The notes beneath the pieces are model-generated. The model did no database searches and was not told the DNA's origin. It worked only from the letters and a program-made list of their open reading frames with translations. Of a DNA stretch of 8,582 nucleotides, positions 1 to 6,701 are shown in pieces; the first letter of the stretch is position 1, and each line of letters opens with the position of its first letter. The stretch comes from Nitriliruptoraceae bacterium (GTDB lineage Bacteria; Actinomycetota; Nitriliruptoria; Nitriliruptorales; Nitriliruptoraceae): assembly GCA_007117945.1 (NCBI GenBank), contig SKTN01000009.1, forward strand, positions 1-8,582, in the 5' to 3' direction. The position numbers and the translations under genes are program-made.

Positions 1-24
1 AATCCGGCACCTGAAGGAGATCGC

Positions 25-189
25 ATGTGGGGATCGAGTCACGCGAAGATCCACCAGGCCGAGAACCAGGCGCACGGTCGCGAGAACCAGTTCCCGTGGC
101 GACGCGGCCGCCTCGGCATCATCATCATCCCGGCCGCCACGCTGGTGGCGTTCGCCGTCGCGGTCACCATCTATCTCATCGCCACCTGA
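25..189 (+). CDS. Small tail-anchored membrane protein, unknown function
   Basis: This short open frame encodes 54 residues, beginning MWGSSHAKIH and ending YLIAT. A good ribosome-binding site (AAGGAGA, positions 14-20) lies 4-5 bases before the ATG and decides the start, although the frame stays open to the window's left edge, so a longer upstream version cannot be fully excluded. Residues 1-30 are hydrophilic and rich in His, Gln, Asn and Arg, with a small internal repeat (ENQ-AHGR-ENQ). Residues 31-53 form one hydrophobic helix starting with four isoleucines, which leaves only a Thr at the C-terminus. The Arg-rich WRRGR just before the helix suggests the N-terminus stays in the cytoplasm. 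I do not recognise a family. It lies on the same strand upstream of the c-di-GMP gene, but a hairpin and a separate promoter lie between them, so co-transcription is doubtful. Confidence 0.7.
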   Translation: MWGSSHAKIHQAENQAHGRENQFPWRRGRLGIIIIPAATLVAFAVAVTIYLIAT

Positions 190-215
190 CCGCACGCACG
201 CCGAATCCGCCCCTC

Positions 216-236
216 CTCGACGACCACGTCGTTGAG
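216..236 (+). terminator. Hairpin after small membrane protein gene, possible terminator
   Basis: A 9-bp stem (CTCGACGAC pairing with GTCGTTGAG, one G-U pair) with a CAC loop sits 27 bases after the stop codon at 187-189. No T-run follows, which is common for hairpins in high-GC actinobacteria but weakens the terminator call. It would separate the small gene from the next transcript. Confidence 0.35.
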
Positions 237-244
237 TGGATCCG

Positions 245-273
245 GGCCCGGCAGCGGTCACCTGACCCGGGCC
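245..273. repeat. Nested inverted repeat upstream of the sigma-28-type promoter
   Basis: GGCCCGG (245-251) is perfectly repeated in inverted form as CCGGGCC (267-273). Inside it lies a second short inverted repeat, GTCA-CC-TGAC (257-266). The structure ends about 18 bases before the -35-like element at 292. It could be a protein-binding site, part of a terminator for the upstream gene, or chance in GC-rich DNA. Confidence 0.35.
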
Positions 274-291
274 GTCTCCGCCCGCGTGAGC

Positions 292-318
292 TCAAGTCCG
301 GACCATGTCGGCCGATGC
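292..318 (+). promoter_or_regulatory. Sigma-28 (FliA/WhiG) type promoter of the c-di-GMP gene
   Basis: TCAAGTCC (292-299) and GCCGATGC (311-318) are separated by exactly 11 bases. The known FliA consensus is TAAAGTTT-N11-GCCGATAA, so the spacing is exact, the -10 matches 6 of 8 and the -35 matches 5 of 8. The expected transcription start lies about seven bases after the -10 element, which puts it on or next to the ATG at 325. That would give a leaderless mRNA and explains why no ribosome-binding site is visible there. Which sigma factor uses it (FliA for flagella or WhiG-like for development) cannot be told from this window. Confidence 0.6.
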
Positions 319-324
319 ACGGGT

Positions 325-2913
325 ATGCGCCTGGATCGGTGGAAGATCGGATCAGGCCTCGGTGTCGTGGCCGCGGCGGGCTACCTCCTGTTCGGCCACC
401 ATGAGCTGTTCCGCGAGACCCTGTGGGTCCTGGTGCTGGTGGCCTCCTGCGCCGCGGTGGTGTGCGGCGTCCGCAAGAACCAGCCCGAGCGTCACCGCCC
501 CTGGTGGCTGCTGCTGGCCGCCCTGGCGATCATCACCGTCGCCAACCTGATCGACTTCCCCCTGTGGTCGACGTCGTCGTCCACGGCGATCGCCGACGCC
601 CTGTCGATGCTGGCCTTCCCCTTGATCGGCCTCGGGGCGTTGGCGCTGACCCGCAGCCAGGTCCCCGGCGGTGACCGCGACAGCGCGATCGACGGCGCCA
701 TCGTCATGATCGCCATGGCCACGGTGCTGGCGGGCACGGCCTACCACCCCGAGCACATGACCGGCGAGGTGGCGCTGACCACGCGCCTGCTCCACACCGC
801 GGTCGCGCCCCTGATGATGGCCGCGATCGCCGCGGCGACCTTCCGGCTGCTGTTCGTCGGATCGCTGCGCAACGCCTCCGCCTGGTTCATGGTGGCCGCT
901 GCCTTCGGCGGGCTGCTCGGCAACGTGTCCCGCGCCGTCCTGCTGTCGTCCGGCACCTACGAGCGGGGCGTGGCCAGCGACGTGCTCGTCCTCACCGCCT
1001 ACATCGTCATCGGCCTGGCCGCCCTCCACCCGTCGATGACCGAGCTCAGCGCCCCCGCGGACCGCCGTCACCGGCGCTTCACCTACGCCCGTTTGGCCGT
1101 GCTCGGCAGCTCCCTGCTCGCCGCGCCGGCCACCCTGCTGCTGCGCCGCGTCGACGGCGAGCACCTGATCACCGTGATCGCCTCGGTGTTCCTCGCGCTG
1201 CTGGTCCTGTGGCGCCTCAGCCGGCTGGCCATGGAGCGGGAACGCACCCGCGCCCAGTTGCGCCGTCGGGCGGAGCGCCAGGAGGTCCTCGCGGAGCTCG
1301 GCCGTCGCGCCCTGCACGGCCACGACGTGGATGCGTTGATCGACGAGGCGATGTGCCGGTGTGCCGACCACCTCGACACCAGCTCCTGCGAGGTGGTCGA
1401 CCCCGGCCTGCTGCCCGCACGCCTCGGGCCCGTCGCCGAGGGCTCCGCCCGGCTCCCCGTCGAGGAGGAGGGCCGCTGCCTGGTGGCGGAGCGCGCCACC
1501 GCCTTCAGCGACGAGGACCACAGCTTCCTGGCGGCCATCGCCAACCTCATCAGCGTCGCGATCGAGCGGCAGGCCACCCAGGAGATGCTCCACGACGCCG
1601 CGGTCCGCGACGGGCTCACGGGGTTGGCGAACCGGACCCTGCTCCTCGACCGGCTCAGCCACGCCATGGTGCGCCGCCACGCCGAGGGCACCGCTCCCCA
1701 CGTGCTGTTCGTCGACCTCGACGGGTTCAAGCGGGTCAACGACGACCTCGGTCACCACGCCGGGGACCAGGTCCTCATCGAGGTCGCCCGCCGGCTGCAG
1801 GAGGCGGTGCGCGCCGAGGACACCGTGGGCCGGCTCGCCGGTGACGAGTTCGTCGTGGTGTGCGACGCGCTCAGCCCCGAGGACGCCCAGCGGGTCGCCC
1901 TCCGTGTCACCGAGTCCTTGCAGCGTCCCTTCGAGGTGGACGGTCGCACCGTGCGCGTCACCGCCAGCCTCGGGCTCGCGGCGGTGGGTGACGAGGTGTC
2001 CGATGCCGAGCACGCCCTGGCGCAGGCCGACACCGCCATGTACGTCGCCAAGGCGCAGCCCGGTGCGGCGATGGCCACCTTCGACGGTGCCCTCGGGGAG
2101 GCGCACGCCCGCCGCCGTGTGCTGGAGCGGGAGCTCGAGCGGGCGGTGGCCGAGGACGAGCTGGCCCTGGTCTTCCAGCCCCTGTGGCACCTCGACGGTC
2201 ACCGGGTCATCGGCGCGGAGGCGCTGCTGCGCTGGGACCACCCCGAACAGGGTCGCCTCAGCCCCGCCCACTTCCTGCCCATCGCGGAGCTCAGCGACCT
2301 GATCCTGCTCGTGGGGGACTGGGTGCTCGAGCGGGCCTTCGAGCACGCGGCGCGGTGGCAGGCCCAGCTCGAGGACGACGTGGCCTGGACGCTGTTCGTC
2401 AACCTCGCGGGGCGCCAGCTCGCGGACCACCGCCTGGTGCGGCGGGTCGAGCAGCTGCTCGCCGACCACGGGGTGCAGCCCGGGCGCATCGGTTTCGAGG
2501 TGTCGGAGACCGCCGTGGTCGATGACCGGGTCGTGGCGACGGCGTCCGCGCTGACCGGGCTCGGGGTGCGGCTGGCGATGGACGACTTCGGGGCCGGCTA
2601 CTCCTCGATCGCCCACCTGCGCAGGCTCCCCCTGGACATCCTGAAGCTGGACGGCTCCCTGGCGGCCAACGTGGTCGACGGGCCCCAGGACCGTGCCATC
2701 GTGCGGGCCGTGTGCGCCATCGCCCACGAGCTCGGGATGCAGGTGCTCGCCGAGCGGATCGAGACCGCCACCCAGCGCGCCGTGCTCCACGGCCTCGGCT
2801 GCCACCTCGGTCAGGGCTTCCACCTCGGTCGTGCCGTGGAGCCGGAGGCGCTCCGGCTGCCGGGCGGGGCGTCATCGGTCCGTATCCACGGTCCGAAGGC
2901 GCTGGTGTCGTGA
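325..2913 (+). CDS. Membrane-bound GGDEF-EAL cyclic-di-GMP cyclase/phosphodiesterase
   Basis: This 862-residue inner-membrane protein should make and/or degrade cyclic di-GMP. About ten hydrophobic helices span residues 5-300. A charged helix and a short GAF-like segment (about 305-420) follow, then GGDEF (about 420-580) and EAL (about 597-846). The GGDEF domain has DGLT (429-432), metal-binding Asp in VDLDGF (464, 466), the signature AGDEF (505-509), a variant usually still active, and an inhibitory-site RxxD (RAED, 496-499) exactly five residues before it. The EAL domain keeps Q618, E632-A-L-L-R636, N693, E725, DD753-754, K774, D776, E810 and Q830, so hydrolysis looks possible. Two departures are KLDGS in place of the usual KIDRS and AERIE in place of AEGVE. 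The ATG at 325 is preferred over an in-frame TTG at 232 because the first helix starts just after it and the sigma-28-type promoter points to it. What the membrane domain senses is unknown. Confidence 0.93.
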   Translation: MRLDRWKIGSGLGVVAAAGYLLFGHHELFRETLWVLVLVASCAAVVCGVRKNQPERHRPWWLLLAALAIITVANLIDFPLWSTSSSTAIADALSMLAFPLIGLGALALTRSQVPGGDRDSAIDGAIVMIAMATVLAGTAYHPEHMTGEVALTTRLLHTAVAPLMMAAIAAATFRLLFVGSLRNASAWFMVAAAFGGLLGNVSRAVLLSSGTYERGVASDVLVLTAYIVIGLAALHPSMTELSAPADRRHRRFTYARLAVLGSSLLAAPATLLLRRVDGEHLITVIASVFLALLVLWRLSRLAMERERTRAQLRRRAERQEVLAELGRRALHGHDVDALIDEAMCRCADHLDTSSCEVVDPGLLPARLGPVAEGSARLPVEEEGRCLVAERATAFSDEDHSFLAAIANLISVAIERQATQEMLHDAAVRDGLTGLANRTLLLDRLSHAMVRRHAEGTAPHVLFVDLDGFKRVNDDLGHHAGDQVLIEVARRLQEAVRAEDTVGRLAGDEFVVVCDALSPEDAQRVALRVTESLQRPFEVDGRTVRVTASLGLAAVGDEVSDAEHALAQADTAMYVAKAQPGAAMATFDGALGEAHARRRVLERELERAVAEDELALVFQPLWHLDGHRVIGAEALLRWDHPEQGRLSPAHFLPIAELSDLILLVGDWVLERAFEHAARWQAQLEDDVAWTLFVNLAGRQLADHRLVRRVEQLLADHGVQPGRIGFEVSETAVVDDRVVATASALTGLGVRLAMDDFGAGYSSIAHLRRLPLDILKLDGSLAANVVDGPQDRAIVRAVCAIAHELGMQVLAERIETATQRAVLHGLGCHLGQGFHLGRAVEPEALRLPGGASSVRIHGPKALVS

Positions 2914-2945
2914 GTCGCGCGGCCCCTGCACATCGGGGGATGGTG

Positions 2946-2970
2946 ATCGAACGGACACTGTCCGTTCGAT
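2946..2970. promoter_or_regulatory. 25-bp perfect palindrome, probable repressor operator
   Basis: Two 12-base half-sites (ATCGAACGGACA and its exact reverse complement) flank a single central C at 2958. The near-zero spacer, the length and the GGACA/TGTCC core are typical of operators bound by dimeric TetR-family repressors. It overlaps the -35 and spacer region of a candidate promoter for the protease gene. No TetR-like gene is in the window, so the regulator would act in trans. Read as RNA it could also fold into a 10-bp stem with a five-base loop and act as a terminator for the gene ending at 2913, but no T-run follows. Confidence 0.65.
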
Positions 2971-2975
2971 ACGCT
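2947..2975 (+). promoter_or_regulatory. Candidate promoter of the PDZ-Lon protease gene
   Basis: TACGCT (2970-2975) fits the actinobacterial -10 pattern TAnnnT, and TCGAAC (2947-2952) is a poor -35 match 17 bases upstream. The expected start near 2982 would leave a leader of roughly 80 bases. The main support is its overlap with the palindromic operator; on base match alone it is weak. Confidence 0.35.
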
Positions 2976-3002
2976 ACGGGCAGGCGCTGCCGACGGGGGA
3001 GA

Positions 3003-3021
3003 CGGCGGCCACGCGCCGCCG
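3003..3021 (+). other. Stem-loop in the leader of the protease gene
   Basis: CGGCGGC pairs perfectly with GCCGCCG around a five-base loop, 45 bases before the start codon. A smaller stem (GGCAG-GCG-CTGCC, 2979-2991) precedes it. They may shape the mRNA leader, but such stems also arise by chance in GC-rich sequence. Confidence 0.25.
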
Positions 3022-3065
3022 CACCGGGCTGCGCCTGTCGCTCCCGAGCCTGCGAAGGTCCCGTG

Positions 3066-4073
3066 ATGGCCTGGTTCCGTGCTGCACCCCGACGCTGGGC
3101 GATCCGCGCTGCGATCGCCCTGGTCGTGGTGCTGCTGCTGCCGGTGCCCTGGCTCCACGTCATCTCCGACGATCCCATCGGGACCACCTGGCGCCTCAAC
3201 GGGCGCCTGCAGGTCAACGGGGAGTCGATCGACCCTCCGGGCCGGTGGTCGTGGTTGGCCGTCGGCCGGCCCGCGCTGGTGGGCGAGGTGGTCCGCGATG
3301 CGGTGTTCGGCAGCGACGATCCGCCCACGGACATGCGCGGGGACTCCATCGTGCTGCGGCCGGCCCTCGCGGAACCCGCGGCCGCTGCGGTGGGCCTGCG
3401 CCACGCCGGCGTCGACATCCCCCTCGGCCTGCTCGTCGAGGCCTACGACCCGATGGTGGAGGGCCTGCCCCAGCGCGCTGTCCTCACCCGTCTGCAGGGG
3501 GTGCAGCTCACGGACCGGGCGGCGTGGGACCACGCCACGTCGGTGGTGCAGGTGCCGGAGATCGGTGATGGTCAGGACGGGTTGGCCACCTCGGTGCCCG
3601 AGCACCTCAGCTTCGAGACCGCCACCGCCGGGGTGTTCCAGGTGGAGCGCACCGCCGACGGGCTGCCCTACCGGGTGGTGCGCACCCTGGACACCGCACC
3701 CCAGGCCTTCGACGCGCGCATCGCCTTCCAGGCGACGGAACTGCTGCCCGTGGACTGGTTCCGTGAGCTGTCGCTGGGCAGCTCCCACGGGATGATGGTG
3801 GCGCTGACCACCTACGCCCACGTCTTCGAGGGTGACCTCGCCGCCGGGCGTCACGTGGCCGGGACCGGCGGCATCCGCGGGGACGGCACCGTGGTGCCGA
3901 TCGGTGGACTGACCGCCAAGGCCACCGCCGCCAAGCGTTCGGGTGCGGACGTGCTGTTCTACCCGGCGACCCAGGCGGCGGTCCTGGAGGACTTCGACCC
4001 CGGTGCCATGGCGCTGGTGCCGGTGACCACCCTCACCGACGCCATCGAGTGGCTGACGGGCCCGGTGGCCTGA
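3066..4073 (+). CDS. Membrane-anchored PDZ-Lon (S16, YlbL-like) protease
   Basis: The 335-residue product has the layout of the YlbL-type proteases: a short basic N-terminus, one membrane helix (about 13-32), an extracytoplasmic region with a weak PDZ-like segment (around 115-165), and a C-terminal Lon-type domain (about 220-330). The Lon fold is shown by GDLAAGRHVAGTGGI and PIGGLTAKA. The expected Ser-Lys dyad is present as S240 and K285, 45 residues apart (43 in E. coli Lon). The serine motif is unusual: GSSHGM replaces the family's GPSAGL. No ATPase domain is present, as expected for this family. In Bacillus, YlbL helps clear a membrane-linked division inhibitor; the substrate here is unknown. 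ATG 3066 is chosen because GAAGG (3054-3058) lies 7 bases before it; GTG 3063 is an alternative. The palindromic operator upstream suggests repressor control. Confidence 0.88.
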   Translation: MAWFRAAPRRWAIRAAIALVVVLLLPVPWLHVISDDPIGTTWRLNGRLQVNGESIDPPGRWSWLAVGRPALVGEVVRDAVFGSDDPPTDMRGDSIVLRPALAEPAAAAVGLRHAGVDIPLGLLVEAYDPMVEGLPQRAVLTRLQGVQLTDRAAWDHATSVVQVPEIGDGQDGLATSVPEHLSFETATAGVFQVERTADGLPYRVVRTLDTAPQAFDARIAFQATELLPVDWFRELSLGSSHGMMVALTTYAHVFEGDLAAGRHVAGTGGIRGDGTVVPIGGLTAKATAAKRSGADVLFYPATQAAVLEDFDPGAMALVPVTTLTDAIEWLTGPVA

Positions 4074-4074
4074 G

Positions 4075-4116
4075 CGGATCCGCACCGGCGGCGCGCCGCT
4101 GCGTCCCGGCGATCCG
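4075..4116 (+). terminator. Large nested hairpin after the protease gene, likely terminator
   Basis: Starting two bases after the stop codon, CGGATC (4075-4080) pairs with GATCCG (4111-4116), CGCA (4081-4084) with TGCG (4100-4103), and the core 4088-4099 is a perfect 12-bp palindrome (GCGGCGCGCCGC). The position and stability suggest transcription termination. There is no T-run. Confidence 0.4.
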
Positions 4117-4158
4117 ACCCGGGCGGCGGCGCCTCTTCCCCTGGCGGTGCCGCCGTCG

Positions 4159-4164
4159 TATCCT
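4159..4164 (+). promoter_or_regulatory. Weak -10-like element before the Usp gene
   Basis: TATCCT fits TAnnnT and lies 43 bases before the preferred GTG start. No convincing -35 is seen at the right distance. Listed only because this 134-base gap follows a likely terminator and so probably needs its own promoter. Confidence 0.22.
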
Positions 4165-4207
4165 TGCGCTGCGGGCGCCTGCCAAGGCCGCCGCGCGGAG
4201 CGTCCCC

Positions 4208-5104
4208 GTGGACATCTCACTGCAGCCCACCGCCGTCCCCGCGGGGGCCCGCCTGACGCCGTCCACGATCGTGGTGCCCCTCGACGGCACCGCTGCCGCG
4301 GATGTCAGCCTGCCCGTCGCCCGGTGGCTGTGCGCGGCCTTCGGCGCCGACCTGCAGCGGGTGACCGTGGAGACCAGCGGCATCGAGGATCCCGTCGGGT
4401 TGGTGGACGACGATGGCGAGGTGGAGTACGTCCTGCACGGCAGCGGTGTCGGCACCGCCCTGATCGCCCACCTCGCGCAGCAGCCCGGCGCCCTGGTGTG
4501 CATGGCCAGTCGGGCGCGCGGCGGTCTGCAGCGTCGGCTGAGCGGCAACCTCGTCGACCACCTCGTGGCCGGTGGCAGTGCACCGATGGTGGTGGTCGGT
4601 CCCGGCTGTGCACAGGAGGTGGCCGGCACCCCGCCCGCCACGATCCTGCTCGCCGCCAGCGACCACATGCCGGCCGGCAGCGCGCAGCTGTGCGGTCGCT
4701 GGGCGATGGCCATGGACGCCGACGTCACCGTGGCCACCGTGCTGCCGCCCGTCGGTGCCGGTGTGCCCCCGCATCCCCGGCGGCGGGAGGGGCCCGGCCG
4801 GCGGCCGGGCAGCGACGGCTTCCTCGGCGGGGTCGCGAGCTTCCCGGCCGGCGACAACGACCCGCTCCTGGGCCCGCTCGTCCGCACGTTGGCCAGGGCC
4901 GGGATCGCCAGTCAGGCCGTCACCCTGGCGGGCGGCACCGTCGCCACGGCCCTGCTGGCCTTCGCGGAGACGCTGCCACCGCCGGTGCTGATCGTGGCAC
5001 CCGTGGGGGACCGGGACGGCCGGATCCCCGGCGACATCACCCACCACCTCCTGCAGCGCAGCCGCTGGCCCGTGGTGGCCAGCCTCGGGGCGCGGCACGG
5101 CTAG
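4208..5104 (+). CDS. Tandem universal stress protein (Usp)-like protein
   Basis: The 298-residue product contains two Usp-like alpha/beta domains. Domain 1 (about 17-131) begins STIVVPLDGT with D26 at the usual nucleotide-site position and ends APMVVVGP; domain 2 (about 140-294) begins ATILLAASD and ends WPVVAS. Such proteins are soluble and often bind ATP through G-2x-G-9x-G(S/T). In domain 1 the corresponding stretch (99-114, from MASRARGG to LSGN) keeps the later glycines but has Ala103 for the first Gly and Asn114 for Ser/Thr. Domain 2 is further from consensus (VGDRDGRIPGD). ATP binding is therefore uncertain. GTG 4208 is preferred because GGAG (4197-4200) lies 7 bases upstream and the fold starts soon after it. 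A GTG at 4049 would add about 50 Arg-rich residues and overlap the protease gene. The gene converges on pepA. Confidence 0.78.
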   Translation: MDISLQPTAVPAGARLTPSTIVVPLDGTAAADVSLPVARWLCAAFGADLQRVTVETSGIEDPVGLVDDDGEVEYVLHGSGVGTALIAHLAQQPGALVCMASRARGGLQRRLSGNLVDHLVAGGSAPMVVVGPGCAQEVAGTPPATILLAASDHMPAGSAQLCGRWAMAMDADVTVATVLPPVGAGVPPHPRRREGPGRRPGSDGFLGGVASFPAGDNDPLLGPLVRTLARAGIASQAVTLAGGTVATALLAFAETLPPPVLIVAPVGDRDGRIPGDITHHLLQRSRWPVVASLGARHG

Positions 5105-5157
5105 CCATCATGGAACGGTTGGCTCGGTCCCTGCCCGCCGGTCGAGGCCGGTGTGGA

Positions 5158-5177
5158 GCCGCCCCGGTGGGAGCGGC
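5158..5177. terminator. Hairpin between convergent genes, possible two-way terminator
   Basis: GCCGCCCC (5158-5165) pairs with GGG plus GCGGC (5169-5177, one bulged A at 5172) around a GGT loop. It lies in the 78-base gap between the Usp stop (5104) and the pepA stop (5183), just where both transcripts should end. A weaker stem (5136-5153) precedes it. No T-run on either strand. Confidence 0.4.
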
Positions 5178-5182
5178 AGCGC

Positions 5183-6661
5183 TCAGTCCGCCTGTTCCAG
5201 CCACCGCAGCAGGGTGCGCACGGGCACGCCCGTGCCGTGCCGGCAGAGGTGGTCGCGGTCGCTGTCCAGCCACGCCGGCCCGGCGATGTCGAGGTGGGCC
5301 CAGGGCGTGCCGTCGACGAAGTGGCGCAGGAACAGCCCACCCACCGACGCACCCGCGCCGAGCTCCGGGTCGCCGATGTTGTTCATGTCCGCGACCTCGG
5401 ACTCGAGCCCCTCGCTGAGCTCCTCCCACAGGGGCAGGTGCCAGGAGGGCTCGCCGGCCTCCCGACCGGCGGCCAGCAGCTGGCGCAGCAGGTCGTCGTC
5501 GTTGGCGAACACCCCGACGGCGTGCCGACCGATCGCGCGTGACACCGCACCGGTGAGGGTGGCGACGTCGACGATGGCGTCCACGTCGGCCTCCACCGCC
5601 AGCAGCAGCCCGTCGGCCAGCACCAGCCGGCCCTCGGCGTCGGTGTTGAGCACCTCCACGGTGGTGCCGTCGCGGTAGCGCACCACGTCGGAGGGCAGGG
5701 TGGCGCTGCCGCTCGGCATGTTCTCCGCCAGGCACAGCTCCCCGTGGACCTCCACGGGCAGGCCGAGCTCCGCCAGCACGCTGAACACCCCGAGCACCGC
5801 CGCGGCGCCCGCCATGTCGCCCTTCATCGCGTCCATCAGCGTGGAGGGGCGCTTGAGCGAGATGCCCCCGGAGTCGAAGGTGATGCCCTTGCCCACCAGC
5901 GACACCCGCGCGACGGGGTCGGACGGCCGGTAGCGCAGCCGCACCAGGCGGGGTGGGCGCGCGGAGCCGGCGGCCACGGCCAGGAGCCCCCCGCAGCCCT
6001 CGGCGGCCAGGCGCTCCTCGTCCCACACCTCCACCTCGATGTCCGGGCCGAGGTGCTCCTGCGCCCAGGTGGCGACCTCCTCGGGCCCCAGCCGGTTGGG
6101 CGGGGCGGCGACGAGGTCGCGGGCCACGCACTGGGCCCGGGCGTGGGCACTGGCGCGGCGCACGGCACCGGCCGCGGCCTCCGACAGCGAGGAGGGCACC
6201 ACCACGGTGATGTCGGTGAGCCGGTGAGGCTTCGGGTCGCTGCGGGCGTCGTCGTAGCGGTAGGCGCCGAGCAGGGCGCCCTCCACCGCCGCCTGGATGG
6301 AGGCGGTGGAGGCCTCGACCAGGGGCAGGGTGGTGGCCACCGTGGCGGCGGTCGACGCCAGGGAGCGGATGGCGGCCCCCGCCGCCCGACGCACCATGGC
6401 GGTGTCCAGCTCGTCCAGGCGGCCGAGGCCGACCAGGGTCACCCGCCCCCAGGGCTGGCCGGGGGCGGAGAGGTGGACGACCTCGCCGGGCTTGCCCCGG
6501 AAGGCGACGTCACGGGGCACCGCGGTCAGGCCGAGGGCACGCAGGGCGGTGTCGGTGCCCGGGCCCTCGATCGCCCCGCGGAACACCGGCACGATCAGGG
6601 CGTCCACCGCCAGTTCGTCGATGCGGTCGGTGGTGACGTGGACGGCAGGCAGGGTCGGCAC
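5183..6661 (-). CDS. pepA: M17 leucyl (cytosol) aminopeptidase
   Basis: This 492-residue cytoplasmic enzyme removes N-terminal amino acids from peptides using two metal ions and normally forms a hexamer. The N-terminal macro-like domain (about 1-150) is followed by the catalytic domain (about 155-490) with the family signature NTDAEGRL (339-346). All expected metal ligands and catalytic residues are visible: K258 and D263 in GKGITFDSGG, K270 in ISLKR, D282 in MKGDMAG, and D341, E343 and R345 in the signature. The loop between K270 and D282 is one residue longer than in E. coli PepA. The GTG at 6661 is preferred: GGGAGA (plus-strand 6672-6677) lies 10 bases before it, and an earlier start at 6739 would run into the kinase gene and add a basic, low-complexity leader. 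It begins 40 bases after the kinase stop on the same strand, so the two may share a transcript. No accessory domain is seen. Confidence 0.93.
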   Translation of the reverse strand: MPTLPAVHVTTDRIDELAVDALIVPVFRGAIEGPGTDTALRALGLTAVPRDVAFRGKPGEVVHLSAPGQPWGRVTLVGLGRLDELDTAMVRRAAGAAIRSLASTAATVATTLPLVEASTASIQAAVEGALLGAYRYDDARSDPKPHRLTDITVVVPSSLSEAAAGAVRRASAHARAQCVARDLVAAPPNRLGPEEVATWAQEHLGPDIEVEVWDEERLAAEGCGGLLAVAAGSARPPRLVRLRYRPSDPVARVSLVGKGITFDSGGISLKRPSTLMDAMKGDMAGAAAVLGVFSVLAELGLPVEVHGELCLAENMPSGSATLPSDVVRYRDGTTVEVLNTDAEGRLVLADGLLLAVEADVDAIVDVATLTGAVSRAIGRHAVGVFANDDDLLRQLLAAGREAGEPSWHLPLWEELSEGLESEVADMNNIGDPELGAGASVGGLFLRHFVDGTPWAHLDIAGPAWLDSDRDHLCRHGTGVPVRTLLRWLEQAD

Positions 6662-6701
6662 GGCGTGACGGTCTCCCGATCGGCGGTGGGGCCGCCTGAG
6701 C

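Noticed and set aside
232..324. TTG start giving an 893-residue version of the GGDEF-EAL protein
   Set aside because: The added 31 residues are low-complexity, have no ribosome-binding site, and span the sigma-28-type promoter.
352..2823. Long open frame on the minus strand opposite the GGDEF-EAL gene
   Set aside because: It is the antisense shadow of a high-GC gene; its translation is Gly/His/Gln-rich with no recognisable domain.
4049..4207. Upstream GTG start for the Usp-like protein
   Set aside because: It adds an Arg-rich non-Usp leader overlapping the protease gene; GTG 4208 has its own ribosome-binding site.
2811..4220. Long minus-strand frame opposite the protease gene
   Set aside because: Shadow frame with low-complexity composition; the plus strand encodes a clear PDZ-Lon protein.
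6674..6700. GCCGAT on the minus strand before pepA as a second sigma-28-type promoter
   Set aside because: No CTCAAGTC-like element lies at the 11-base distance, so only half of the promoter is present.
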